The notes under the pieces: generated by a model
The model's database searches: none
The model's input: the letters and a program-made list of their open reading frames with translations, nothing else
What the model was told of the DNA's origin: nothing
From: Paramyrothecium sp. XJ0827
Lineage: Eukaryota; Ascomycota; Sordariomycetes; Hypocreales; Stachybotryaceae
Assembly: GCA_020881915.1 (NCBI GenBank)
Contig: JAJFPB010000007.1
Span: 3,782,001-3,846,000, forward strand
DNA length: 64,000 nt
Direction: 5' to 3'
In this document: in pieces, positions 1 through 11,509 of the stretch
How the letters are laid out: each line of letters begins with the position of its first letter
Position numbering within the stretch: the first letter of the stretch is position 1
Translations under genes and position numbers: made by a program

Positions 1-940
1 ATCTATCACAGAGTGACCCGGTGGAACTGCAGCTTCAGCAACCTCTGTGCTTCAATCAGTTAGATATTGAGAAACACCGTAACGGCATGACCGAGGCTCC
101 AAAGATAACGCTGACGTCAATTTGCCGACGACGGCATTTTAATTTTGTTGGAGCTCACCCCTTGCCAAGGCGGGATTGCGTTCACAACCGTCAGCTGAAG
201 CGCTCCCCCTGCCCCCCCAAGAGCTTATCTCGTCTCCCCACATGGAGCGCGTGAACAGCCGGGGCGCTGGAGATAACTCGAGATAACGTATCTTGCCCCT
301 TGCAGACCCAGAGCTGTCGAGGGCCATGCGTTCACGGAATTCGGCCGAGACTTGCTGTATCACCACGACGGGGCGCGAGAATACGGGACGGGATGGGAAA
401 TGCGACAGGCTTCGATGGCTCCCTCCGTAGACCAATCTGCCGACGGCATCCATATGGCCAAGACCTAAAACAACCAGATCGATAGCGAGGGCGAGAACTG
501 TCAGTGCTGACAGCTTAGCTCCAGCTCTAGCCCGGGGCTTGATTACCTGCAACTAGCCTGATTGCAGTTAGGGGAGCTTGGTCCAAACCCTGCGTCCTCG
601 ATCCAAGCAGGGCCGCGACCGGGGGCTTCGGGGTTGCCCGCCTGGCCCTTGACACCGGTGACCCGGTTTCCTCTTGATTGTTCCTGTTATCGTGCCTTTT
701 GAATAAACCGTGTTGCAAATTGCTTTGCGCGGGTTCGAGTGAAAAAGGCGACGGCACGGCACAGCACGCACAGCTCTGGGATTGCGCTGCGAAGCACCCT
801 CCACGTACATCATCGAGAGCTTCAGACGATCGATCGACTGACTCGAGACCCCATCCCTGCGCCCGCGCTCGTGTGACTTGCTCGCGTGCGACAAAACATA
901 ACCACAATCACCTCTACACAACGAACGTCTCTTCGAAAAG
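1..940. other. intergenic region upstream of the permease
   Basis: No coding region can be supported here; open frames are short and show no recognisable family. A perfect CRE-type palindrome TGACGTCA lies at 112-119, and GATA-containing words occur near 270-290. The part immediately before the permease ATG is its probable promoter and 5' leader. Confidence 0.5.
112..119. promoter_or_regulatory. CRE-like palindrome (bZIP site candidate)
   Basis: The sequence reads TGACGTCA, the consensus bound by ATF/CREB-type bZIP proteins. It is about 820 bp upstream of the permease start, so assigning it to that gene is a guess. One 8-mer can occur by chance. Confidence 0.3.
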
Positions 941-2543
941 ATGGAGGAAGGGACCGCCAACAACGCGACCAGCGGCGCCGACCAGGCCCTCGAGCGGCTC
1001 GGGTACAAGCGCGAGCTGCCGCGCACGCTCAGCATGATGAGCGTGCTCGGGCTGTCGTTCGCCATCATGGCGGTGCCGTTCGGGCTGTCGACGACGATGC
1101 AGCTGTCGCTGCCCAACGGGCAGGCCGTGACGGTGCTCTGGGGCTGGGTCATCGTGTCGTGCATCTCGCTGTGCATCGCGGCGTCGCTGGCCGAGATCTG
1201 CGCGTCGTACCCGACGTCGGGCGGCGTCTACTACTGGTCCGCCATGCTGAGCAGCAGCCCGATGGCCTCGTTCGTCGCGGGCTGGCTGACGCTCGTCGGC
1301 AACTGGACCGTCACCCTGAGCATCAACTTCTCCGGCGCCCAGCTGATCCTGAGCGCCATCTCCATCTTCAACGAGGACTTCGTCGCCAACCAGTGGCAGA
1401 CGGTCCTGTGCTTCTGGGCCGTCATGCTCGTCTGCGCCCTCGTCAACGCCTTCGGCTCCTCCCAGCTGCACCGCATCAACCAGATCTGCATCTACTGGAC
1501 CGCCGCGAGCGTCCTCATCATCATCGTCACCCTGCTGAGCATGGCCGACACCTACCGCTCCGCCAAGTACGTCTTCTCGCACTACGAGTCGACCAGCGGC
1601 TGGCCGAGCGGCTGGTCGTTCTTTGTTGGTCTGCTGCAAGGTGGGTTTTGTCCCTAGCTGATCCCAATGCTTGCCATACTGACTTTGTCTCCCCCCAGCG
1701 GCGTACACTTTAACAGGCTACGGCATGGTCGCTGCCATGTGCGAGGAGGTCGACGAGCCGGAGCGCCAGGTCCCCCAGGCCATGGTGCTGTCCGTGTTGG
1801 CTGCTGGCATCACCGGCGTCATCTACTTGATCCCCATCCTTTTCGTCCTGCCCGACATCCAACTCCTGCTGGGCGCCCCGAGCGGACAGCCGATCGGTCT
1901 CCTCTTCAAGACAGTCACTGGGTCTGCCGCGGGCGGCTTCGGCCTTCTCTTCCTGATCCTCGGCATCCTGTTCTTCGCCGGCATCGGTGCCCTCACGGCC
2001 GCCTCTCGGTGCACGTACGCTTTCGCCCGTGACGGAGCCATCCCCGGCTTCAAGCTCTGGAGCAAGGTCAACCACAAGCTCGACGTGCCGCTGTACGCCC
2101 TCATCCTGTCGACCGTCGTCGACTGCTTGCTGAGCCTGATCGCATTCGGCTCGGCCACCGCCTTCGGCTCCTTCACCGGCGTGGCCACCATCTGCCTGTC
2201 GACGTCCTACGGCGTGCCCGTGCTCCTGAACCTGCTGGGCCGCCGCAAGGCCGTGGCCAACTCGCCCTACTCGCTCGGCCGCTTCGGCTTCGCCATCAAC
2301 AGCGTGTGCATCGTGTGGATCTGCTTCTCCGTCATCATCTTCTGCATGCCCGCCTCGCTGCCCGTCGAGGCCTCCTCCAACATGAACTATGCTTCCGTCG
2401 TGTTTGCTGGCTTCGCCACCATCGCTATTGTTTGGTACATTGTGTATGCGCGCAAGAACTTTACCGGACCCAAGGTCTTGAGTCAGCCCGTGGAAGGCAT
2501 CGAGCCGCACGAGGCCGGCACGAGTGAGAAGGAGAGCAAGTAG
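941..2543 (+). CDS. amino-acid/GABA/choline-type permease (APC superfamily)
   Basis: Two exons (941-1640, 1699-2543) joined across a 58-bp GT-AG intron. The protein has about 12 hydrophobic membrane spans and an Asn-rich cytoplasmic N-terminus. The family signature for the loop after span 3 is visible as SLAEICASYPTSGGVYYW, which places it in the fungal APC clade of GABA, choline and amino-acid permeases at the plasma membrane. A second landmark, GYGMVAAMCEEVDEPERQVP, starts exon 2 and is the conserved glutamate-rich loop. The tail is hydrophilic (about 30 residues). Substrate cannot be told from sequence. The gene is very GC-rich and strongly codon-biased compared with later genes in the window, suggesting good expression. 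It converges on the RTA1-type gene, with 146 bp between the two stops. Confidence 0.93.
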
Positions 2544-2689
2544 TCGCTTGATGAAGCATTCATGTCATCTATATCTAATCTATCAAATGGAAACCAGAAC
2601 AGTCTAGGTAAAGCTGCCTTCCCGTAGCCAATAAACTTCAGACTCGCAAGGATCGTTGAGCCAATCTCTCCCAAACGTACAAGCGCAGC

Positions 2690-3789
2690 TCAGACTGCCT
2701 TCTGCACCGCTTCGTGTGATGATCCGCCTGTCGGAGTAGGGTCCGAGTGCAGGCTGTCCAGCGTGTGGGCGCGGTCGCGTCCCTGGCGCCGCCCCTTGAC
2801 CACCAACTGCAGGCCATTCGTGATGGGCTCCTCGCCGCGGAGGAGCAGGCCGATCTCGCCGGGGTGGAACCAGTTCATCCATACAAGCAGCACGATCATC
2901 AGGAGGCTGTCGAAGATGAAGACGTAGATTTCCTTCCGCATGAGGGGGCCGTGGTTGCCCTCGATGAACTCGATGACTCGGAAGAGACTTCGGACGAAGA
3001 TGAGGATTCCGGCAAGGTACAGCGTGAACAGGTACCACTTCCACCGGATGTGGGGATCGTTGGCTTCGGGGGTCGGGTTTTTGGTCAAGCGGAATTGGAG
3101 AATGCCGGCGACGATGATGAAGCAGCTGAAGAAGATTAGCTGGACGAACAGACCGCCGATGACAATCTTCTCGCCCGTCTCCCATAGGGTGTCAATGGCC
3201 ATCATGCCACCACCTGTTGACCGCATGATTAGCATGTCTCGATGTATGATGGGACAGTCGGCGCGTTCTTTTACATACCCGAAGATTGCAGAAGCAGGGA
3301 AATAATGTCGCCAGTCACGAAGGTCTTGGTGAGCCACTTGCGCTTGATAATCGCGTGGTGCTCCCCGGCCGTGAGGAGGATGATGCGACCAAGGATCATG
3401 TAGATGGACGCGGCCATCAACGCGGGTGCGATGAGGATGAGGAGGGACTGCATGATGAACGGGCCCATCGTCCAGCAGCCAGGGTCTTCGGCTGCTCCGA
3501 GTGCTCGTCCGACGTAGCCAATTGTTTCACCTGCATATCGGGACCGATGTTAGCAGATGATCGTCTCGAAAGAAGCCTCCGAGGTCGAGTTGGGTGCGAA
3601 CGTACAGGCGCCGCCCGCGACCAGGGCCCAGAGGTACCATGTTTTCGTCCTCCACATCTGGAACGCGTGTAGAAGCGTTGAAACGGCGAAAAGGGCTACG
3701 AAGACGGCATTTGCCTCGACGGACGGCACGTAGCGATAGAACGACCATGTGGCGTCTTCGTAGTCCGGGTTGCAAGCCGGTCTCGACAT
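2690..3789 (-). CDS. RTA1-like seven-span lipid-translocating exporter
   Basis: Minus strand, three exons (3789-3606, 3530-3279, 3213-2690), 319 residues. Introns are 75 and 65 bp with GT-AG ends. Family landmarks are clear once spliced: GACETIGYVGRALG near residue 60 and LLLQSSGGGMM across the second junction, followed by late membrane spans and a charged cytoplasmic tail. The family (yeast RTA1, RTM1, RSB1) sits in the plasma membrane; members confer resistance to 7-aminocholesterol or export sphingoid bases. The specific substrate here is unknown. The gene is transcribed divergently from an Upc2-like regulator 713 bp away, which suggests a sterol or membrane-stress response, but this is inference. 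Confidence 0.92.
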
Positions 3790-4502
3790 GGTGATGGCTC
3801 CTCGGGTCTATCGTGCGCACAGGGACTGTCGCTCGTGCAATGTCTGGAAGGCAAAGACGAATCGTTTCCGCAGAAGATGCAGAAAACAGTCAAGTCCCGA
3901 GCATGGGGGATCAAGCAACCGTTTAAAAGGGGTCCATGAGAAAACAATTGCGCAAGCACAACCGCAGAACGGGCGCCTGTCCGCCTTTGTCAGATTATAA
4001 GCCGATGCAGCCAAGGAAAGCCCCGTAAGCATGGGGCTCATCCTATTTTCTCGCTTCTATCCGAGCTACGAGTCCTCGGACCCCATACGAAGATTCGATT
4101 CGATTCGTGAACGCCAATGGAGAGGTTCATGGCCCAGCGCTCCGGCTGCCGGGAGGCGCAGCCCCATACCGCTAAGATCCGAATGCACGCTTGGCGCCGT
4201 TGAATGGAGATCCTTGCCTCGAAGCGGTTGCCGAACGAGGCTTAGCGTTTGCGAATCCGCGCATTCCTCTGGGTTTCCGCGGATTCGGGTTCGGAATCCT
4301 CGCAAACGTCAAACTCGTCCACCTCGCGTGTAAACGAAAGGCTCGCATTGTTCGGGTGGAATGACCCCAGGGAGGACCCGTACCACGTAACCAAGCCAGC
4401 CGAGCCACTCTACCTATTGGAGTTGTGGGTTTGCGAGGCTCATTTGAGACCCTTCAGTTCCTGAACAAGAACCCGCGGTTTCCCACGCTTCCAAGACTCC
4501 CG
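3790..4502. promoter_or_regulatory. divergent promoter region between exporter and regulator
   Basis: This 713-bp stretch separates two divergently transcribed genes and has no supportable gene. Its main structure is the 10-bp perfect inverted repeat listed separately at 4252-4287. Confidence 0.55.
4252..4287. promoter_or_regulatory. perfect 10-bp inverted repeat, operator candidate
   Basis: CGAATCCGCG at 4252-4261 is matched by CGCGGATTCG at 4278-4287 with a 16-bp spacer. An outer pair, GTTTGCGA at 4247-4254 and TCGCAAAC at 4300-4307, extends the symmetry. CCG/CGG inverted half-sites are the usual targets of dimeric Zn2Cys6 proteins, and the site lies 215 bp upstream of such a gene. Confidence 0.5.
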
Positions 4503-5871
4503 ATGCGACGAACACACACCAAGTCCCGGAAGGGCTGCACCAACTGCAAGCGCCGGAAAGTAAAGGTACGAAGGGATGGCTGCTGACGCAGTTCTCATGT
4601 CCCATGCGCCGCTAGTACTGACAAATGATGACGAGTCCCAGTGCGATGAAGCATACCCAATATGCTTCAATTGCAAGCGCCATCAGACCCCCTGCAGCCT
4701 GTCGGAACAGGGGGCTAAATCTCCGGAGGACGGCACTCGATTGTCTTTGAGGCAATCGCTGGCGCCATCGACACCCGTGTCCGAAGGGGCGGAGCAAGCG
4801 GCGAGATCCGGAGCCGTGTCGCCCGCCGTTGCCGGATCCTCGCTCGCGGAGCAGATCGCACCCTTCCCGCCTCAGGAACTCTGGAGTTACGACATTGAGC
4901 TCATGCACCACTATGTGACCAGCACCGCCGACACGTTGTCCATCAGGCCCGAAATGTGTCATGTCTGGCGCGTTGCCTTGCCGAGGGAAGGATATCGGCA
5001 TCCTTTCGTCATGCACGGCATTCTGGCCCTTGCCGCGACTCACAAGGCCTATCTATTACCTCACAGCCGCAAGAAGTACTTTGCTCTTTCCGACTACCAC
5101 CAGGCGCTTGGATCGGAAGGCTACCGCACATGCCTTCAGGATATCACTGATCAGAACGGGATGGCGCTGTTCGCCTTTGCTTCAGTGATAGTGCTGCAGA
5201 TGCTGGCTCTGCCAACTCGGTGCGCAGACGGACGGCTCGAGGACCCCGTGGAGCATCTAATGCAGCTCGCCAGCCTCTCCAAAGGTATCAACACGACACT
5301 GGCGCCCATAATTCCGTCTGCTCTGAGGACGGAATTTGCCCCACTGATCTATGGTATCTGGCCCTTCAAGTCCACTGAACCAACAGATGGGTATGAATCC
5401 CCCTAACCTCGTTACGACGCTTGCTGACCTAGCCCTGTCAGGCTTTTCCCTCTCGAGCATTGCCTCCTTCCACAAGATACGTGGGAGGGACTCCAGCAGA
5501 TTCGAGACTTCCAGGAGCACGAACTCCCCGCAGCCAGCTGTCCCGATTATGTCAAGTCGATAGAGAGCCTAGTAAACTGTGCCAAGCTGGTCGCCCTGGC
5601 GGGACCGAACGTCGAGTGCGGTGCTGTCATGGTTTGGATGCACACTACAGCCGAGAGCGTCCTGCTGGACATTGCAGCCTATCGACCTCACGGGCTGCTG
5701 ATCCTGGCCTACTACTGCGTGTTCTGGGCCGCGATCGACAAGCACTTTTGGTACGCCAAGACGTGGCCCAGGCAGCTGTTTAGCGTCATCGAGGCCAAGC
5801 TGATCGGGCAAGAGAAGTTCATGAACATGCTGCAATGGCCCAGGCAGAAATTGTTGGAGATGGGCGTCTGA
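4503..5871 (+). CDS. Zn(II)2Cys6 transcription factor, Upc2/sterol-uptake-control-like
   Basis: Three exons (4503-4565, 4642-5390, 5442-5871), 413 residues. The zinc cluster uses C12, C15, C22, C29, C32 and C39, and the first intron falls between K21 and C22, a common place in fungal regulators. The cluster starts at the ATG at 4503, which must be used to keep C12 and C15. The body matches the fungal regulator type typified by Upc2/Ecm22, with a leading stretch ELWSYDIELMHHYVTSTADT and GILALAATHKA. The role is probably nuclear transcription control of lipid or sterol genes, by family resemblance only. It is divergent from the RTA1-type exporter and may control it. The C-terminus at YAKTWPRQLF and the short tail are also typical. 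Confidence 0.9.
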
Positions 5872-7204
5872 ATATCCGTACTGCGTGGGATGGCAGGGCG
5901 ATGGAAGACCAAGCTTGTGTGGAACGTTACATTCAGGTGCTCGACCGACCTGAAGAGCTTTGGAAGGAAAAAGCAGTGTTGTAGTGTTTGATATACCCAG
6001 ACCTTGGCGTTCCGGTTTCCGCGGTACGTTGCAGCACATCTTTTTAAGCATTTTTTCGTGTGAAGCCTAAAAGGCAACATAAGTTGAGTACGTACAGTCG
6101 ACTTTGGCCCCTGCACATGTGATTGCTCCTCGACCGAGAAAGAGCGGTTGAATTAACCACATGAGGACTTGATGGTTGTGCACTTTCGGAGACAAGTGTC
6201 AGTGTCAGACGAGCCTCGACCGGTGAAGAGCCTCAGAACTTGTGTGACCGGTACAGAAAGATGTTGCACCAGCCGCTAGTTACTCAAACTCGGATGTAAG
6301 ATGTAAGCCTTAAGTTGTATGGGTAGCCGGTTACTTCTTAGGGATATTTCCCTGTGAATGATCGTGTGAAGGTGAACCTTGATCGCTAGGGTTAAGAGGG
6401 CCGTCTCGAGAATAACATGCTGTCCGAATATCGAGCCTTGTTAGGTGACTGAACTAGCCATTATTTGCAGACAGAGGTCTTGAGTGTCTCTAGTTGTTAG
6501 CAGGAGATAAACGTATGAATGCTGACATGTAAAGCTGCTTGTACGACATAATTCCTTGGACTACCTCTGACCTCCCTGCCTGAACCATCTTTGGGGCTGA
6601 CAGAGCTCGCATGACCAACTGACCGGGCAAAATTTGATTAGATCTTACCAAGGCCTTCTCACACTCCGTATGTACCTTTGCATGTGACCTCACTAGTCAC
6701 AATATTGGGCCTTAAATCGAGGTAAGGCAGATGGAGGTAGTTAGTTTCAACACGACCGTACCATGGTTGAAATCTGACTGTGACAGCCATTCATCCGTAT
6801 GGTACGAACACTCTACACCCAATGAGGATAGCGGAATGGGTGGCGATGTCAGTGTCTGAGCAGCTTCCGACTTTCATACGCCCAGACGAACCGTGTCGAG
6901 GCCATATTCCTGCGCCTCGCGATCATGCGGGCACCATCTCGAACCACACATTCGTCGTTCAACAAAAGTGACTCGTATACGCTGACCTCGAGTAATGCAG
7001 TTGACCACGAGAATTGTTTGTGCTACAATCTGTCCGGGGTTGAGAGGTAGGGATTCATGCGACCATTGTTCACATAAGGTGCTCTTGTGAATCGTGTTCG
7101 AAAACCTATAAAGAGCACAGGTCCTCTCCATGATACTGCTTCATCAACAAGTTCAATCGAGGATCCCAACTATTCATTCCAAGCACACTCATCCAAAAGC
7201 TCAA
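5872..7204. other. intergenic region
   Basis: No gene is supportable; open frames are short and lack family features. The last 100 bp contains the TATA box of small secreted protein 1. Confidence 0.5.
7107..7113 (+). promoter_or_regulatory. TATA box of small secreted protein 1
   Basis: TATAAAG lies 92 bp upstream of the ATG at 7205, a normal spacing for a strongly regulated fungal promoter. Confidence 0.5.
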
Positions 7205-7646
7205 ATGCAGTTCTCTACTGGTCTTCTTACTCTTGCTCTGGCCATTGCTGGGGCCAGCGCTGCTCCCAATGCTGTCATCGAGGAACGCCAGATCCCAGGC
7301 CTGGTCACCGTCGAGTTCCTGAGCGAGGGCGGCTGCCAAGGACGCATCGTTGAGGACACTGCCTATTTTGACGATGGCACCGGCACATGCCGCGTGGAGA
7401 CGCTGGCTATCCCCTACGCCAGCTGGAGGATTGTGCGCAACGACGCGCGGCGTGACAGTACGTGAAATAGCCATATCAGAGATGTTCTTGTCGCGCAAAT
7501 ATACTAACAAAAAGCACAAAGTCAATTTCTACAGCCGATCTGATTGCACCACTCGTGACGGAGGAAATGTCATTACTGTGAACCCCGGCACTGCTCCTGG
7601 CTGCTACACTCAGCACATCGGTTCTGTCAAGTTTGGACCCGTCTAA
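7205..7646 (+). CDS. small secreted four-cysteine protein 1 (effector candidate)
   Basis: Two exons (7205-7457, 7522-7646), 125 residues. The 64-bp intron has donor GTACGT and a clear TACTAAC branch site. A signal peptide of about 19 residues ends at GASA|AP. The mature part has four cysteines (C44, C62, C93, C112), suiting two disulphides, and the block SWRIVRND just before the splice junction. It is a paralogue of the gene at 41964: the first exons are both exactly 253 nt, the intron phase is the same, and the cysteines align. No enzyme motif is visible and I know no named family. It is probably secreted; a role in host or microbe interaction is speculation. Confidence 0.86.
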
Positions 7647-8465
7647 GAGCACTTAGGTCATTGATGCAACACAGGGTATATGCCTTGAACAACGATTTGA
7701 TGGCTCGAATCTGGTCTTCTTACCTGTCTTGGTTTTCTTTACCACAGTCTTTACCTTTAAGTAGAAAACAGAAGCAATTCCCGGGACGATAGTTCCTTTT
7801 CTAGTGACAGTTTTGAAGTCCAATAGCCATTCAACCGACCTTATTGTTGCCACCATCGACTGGTGCTCGACAATGGTGTTGCCAATATCGAAGGGTTGGC
7901 GTGTAATAGTGATGAAACACGGAAACAAGTTTATCTGCAACCAGTGCACTTGCAGCCTCGTCAGTCGTCCAAGTCGGCTTGCCACTTGTATTGAACGAGA
8001 TCTTACAGTTTCATTTGCTCAATATGCTTGATTTCTCTTGACGTACTAACGTTTCTGTGGATTGGGATTTCTGTAGTAAGAGAGGCCGTTGGCTCGGGTC
8101 GATGGCCACCCGCACCGTGCGAACTATGCCGGTGAATTCAAGGACGCAAACATGTTGTTGGTTGTTCAAATACAACATCGGTGACGAGGGATTTGCTCCA
8201 TGTATCCTCATCTTTGACCAACAATGCAATGCAGAGGCATTGGGAACTATTGCCGCCTAATGTAACCCACCATTTGCCAAAACAGAGGTGGCTAACGTGG
8301 TGACCAACTGAAGCAAATCGGACTCGGCATAAGCGAAGCTCTGTGATATAAAGCAGAAGTCACAACTCGCTGACACCCATTCCCACGCAATCATTGAGCT
8401 CTACTGCCACCATCACCAAAGCGCAACCTTCACTTCGCATTGTTGATACCAAAATATTCACTGAA
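7647..8465. other. intergenic region before the P450
   Basis: Nothing coding is supported. A TATAAA at 8347-8352 lies 114 bp upstream of the P450 ATG. Confidence 0.5.
8347..8352 (+). promoter_or_regulatory. TATA box of the P450 gene
   Basis: TATAAA 114 bp before the ATG at 8466. An upstream in-frame extension to 8394 begins at TTG, not ATG, so it is not used as the start. Confidence 0.4.
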
Positions 8466-10113
8466 ATGTCGTTTCCCATCTCTCCCAACCTTCTGTACTC
8501 TGGTCTGGCAGTGGCCACGCTGCTGTTCTTACGACTTCTCCTGCCTCACGATGATCCCGCACGAAACAAGTTATGGAACAAGATCGAGAAGGTCGGTGTC
8601 CCATCTGGCATCTTGCCTTGGACCCGAGCCGTTTTCGGCTCCTGGACAGCGTTGGCAGAGAATACGCACAAGGGATACAACATGTTTTGCAAAAAGGGCC
8701 TGCCCTTCGCGCTGCCGACTATATGGACGGGCAAGGCCGTGGTTGTTCTCCCGCCATCAGCCTTGAGCCTCACAAATCGGCCCGAGAGCGAACTGCTGGC
8801 ATACTGGGCTCTTGTTGAAAACATTCAGCTGTCCTACTTCATCCCCGACCGAAACGTACTCGACAAAGTCATCCACTTCGAGGTCTCACGCAAAGATTTG
8901 ACCAAGAAAAACATTGACCGCCAACTCGCGCCAACGGCCGAAGAGATTGAGGCTTGCTTTAAGAACATTTGGGGCGATAGTACCGAGTGGAAGACGGTAA
9001 ACAGCTGGGATACGTGCGGTCAGGTCATCGCCAGAGTGGCCCTGCGTACCTTGCTCGGTTTCCCTGCCTGCCGCAATGAGGATGTACTCGATGCGACTCA
9101 GAAATTCGCCAACTCTCTCTTCGCAGCCGCCGCCATCATCAATTGCATGCCGGTTGCTCTAAGACCATATCTGGCACCGCTTCTGGCGATGCCAACGAGA
9201 CACCACAGAAATAGATACCGAAAAGTCGTCGTACCTTTGATCGAAGAAAGGATACGTCTTTGGCAAGAACACGAGAGAACAGGCAAAGGCGAGCTACCAG
9301 TATGTGTTTTTTGTCCCGTCAATTTCCCATCGATACTGACCATAGCAGAGCGATTTTGCCCAATGGATCATCTCTCGAGCTGCTCAGCATGGCCCTGAGC
9401 ACTTGAACACTTCCACCATCGCCTATCGTCTGCTGGCTCTCAACACCATGTTCGTCTTTGCAATGAGTTATGTTTTTGCTCATTGTGTCATAGACATTTG
9501 TGCCAGCTCGGAACGGAAACGGTTCTGGGACAGCATGGCCGCGGAGTGCAAGACGGTGGTGGCGAAATATGGTCAAGGTATTGCCTCAAGAGATGCAGTC
9601 GACCAATTCCACCGTGTCGATTCAGCCATTCGAGAGTCTATGCGCTTGTCTGACGTCGGCATTGTTACGATGCCCCGCGACGTTGTGGGCAAAAACCCTT
9701 TGGACCTCGGAAATGGCATTGTTTGCCCACCGGGGACGCGTTTAATGTACCCTACACAGCCAATCCACGTCGATCCAGACTACTGGTCTGATCCTTTGCG
9801 TTATGATGCGTTCCGATTCTCAGATCCATTTGATGAGGAAGCAAAAGGCGCAACCCCCACGAACAAGGATGGCACAAGCCAGGATCGAGAGAACCTCGTC
9901 GATTTGAGCACTAGATTTCTAGCCTGGGGCTACGGCAAGAAAGCCTGCCCTGGTCGGTGGTATGCCGGACAGACAATTAAGCAAGCCCTTGCTTACATGG
10001 TGATGAACTACGAGGTCGAGCTTGTGGGCCAGCCGCCTAAAAGGAAGGCCCTGTTAAATATGATGGTCCCGCCAACGGAGGCTAAGTTGAGATTTCGGCG
10101 AAAGGGAGTCTGA
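8466..10113 (+). CDS. cytochrome P450 monooxygenase
   Basis: Two exons (8466-9299, 9349-10113) and a 49-bp intron, 532 residues, normal for a fungal microsomal P450. An N-terminal membrane anchor spans about residues 8-26. The K-helix ExxR is E374-R377 (ESMR), the PERF-type region is YDAFRFSDPF near 430-439, and the heme loop is FLAWGYGKKACPGR with the axial cysteine at about C478. The C-helix and meander are as in fungal P450s related to ent-kaurene-oxidase-like families. The I-helix is unusual: where most P450s carry A/G-G-x-D/E-T, this one reads TMFVFAMSYVF. It probably oxidises a small lipophilic substrate at the ER; the substrate is unknown. A GST gene follows 1.4 kb downstream on the same strand. 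Confidence 0.93.
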
Positions 10114-11509
10114 ATGGATCGGGGGTCTGAATGGACGGCGTGGTTTATTCTTTTCCCCTGGGAACTAGAGTAGTGAATATCTTGTTGATGAGCTGAAGGA
10201 ATCATCCAGGTCTACTGGATTCCATGGCTATGCTTCGCAGCGGCAAGACGGTAGCCAACTCACCATGGCAACAAACATCAGCAAATCGTCCCAAGCCAAG
10301 GGAGGAACGGTTCGCTTTGCGGACATTGCCTTAGTAGAGTTGTGAGAATAGTAAAGCTCGAGAAGTTCCTTGAGTGGCCGTGACTAGAGGCTCACGGCTA
10401 AGATCGCTCTAATTCACGGGCGGTGGGAGTACTTGGGTCTTTCACATGTGCAAGATTGGCCAAACACAGTTGAGGGAAAAGAAACAGCAACAAATTTAGA
10501 TGGATGAGCTATGGCTTGGATGATCAACTACGGGTAAACCTCACAAGGAATCAAGATAAATAGCTAGTTAATTGACAGTCCGGCGCGTCGCTTGAGGATG
10601 CACCCTCTGATGTAACAGAGGAGCGACACTTTTGCTCGAGTCTGAAGAACAAGGGTTGTGATGGACGGAGAACCACATTTCTGATTCCATGTCAACCCCG
10701 TTTGCGAATGAGGGGTATCATGCCCGCGTTTGGCATTTTGCCCGCACACTTAGGTGTGTTGGTTCCGAGATGCAATGCCATATGAAGGCTGTGTGCGTAA
10801 TGCTCAGACTTGACCGCCTCAGTTGTGCAACGTGCGAGAAGTACCTTGCTGAAGATGGAAACGATCCTCGAGTTTGATGTTGGCTCAGCGGCGCCGGACC
10901 AGCCGGAGAAATGTGTCGTGTCATGTCACATGGCATGACCCTGGGGATGCATGCCAACTGTTATGCAGGTAGCACTCAGATGAACCCTCCTCATCTTTTG
11001 ATAGCTGGTTGAAGGTTGACAGCTAACCAACCTTGCCAACTAAGGGACTGCCACCATTTATCGGCAAATAGGACTTTTGTGGAGGTCGGGTTGCATCCCC
11101 GCAGCATTTCTTGTATCCCTGAAAGGTGCAGGGCAACTGTTAGTTGCGTCAGGTAGCATTCAAACTGGGTGCCACCGACACCTTCTGTTTTGAGAACCAT
11201 TCCTCTAGGAGCCATGAGAAAAGGGACGCATTACGGATATGGATAAATATAATTCCTACTTACGCTGCCCATTCCCCTCCTGAACTGTTCAGTATTCCAG
11301 TATCTAAGACCTCAATGTTTCAACCTCAGATGTAAGAGACTCAAGATTGGGCACCGTCTTCATCCGCTGTATTGTCAAGGCTTTCAATTCATAGCTTTTA
11401 ATTTTTAACTCTCATTCTTGCTCCTCTGAGTTCTATCTCCTCGCAGTGGTTTCATTAGCCGCAGTATTGACGAGCCCAACCAACCGTCATTGAACATCAC
11501 ACTGGTCCA
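10114..11509. other. intergenic region
   Basis: About 1.4 kb with no supportable gene, RNA or repeat. Confidence 0.5.

Noticed and set aside
139..1176. Minus-strand frames of 126-202 codons upstream of and over the permease
   Set aside because: They are GC-rich shadow frames with no family features, and their codon use does not fit.
8394..8465. N-terminal extension of the P450
   Set aside because: It begins at TTG, not ATG, and lies before the membrane anchor; the ATG at 8466 gives a standard P450 start.
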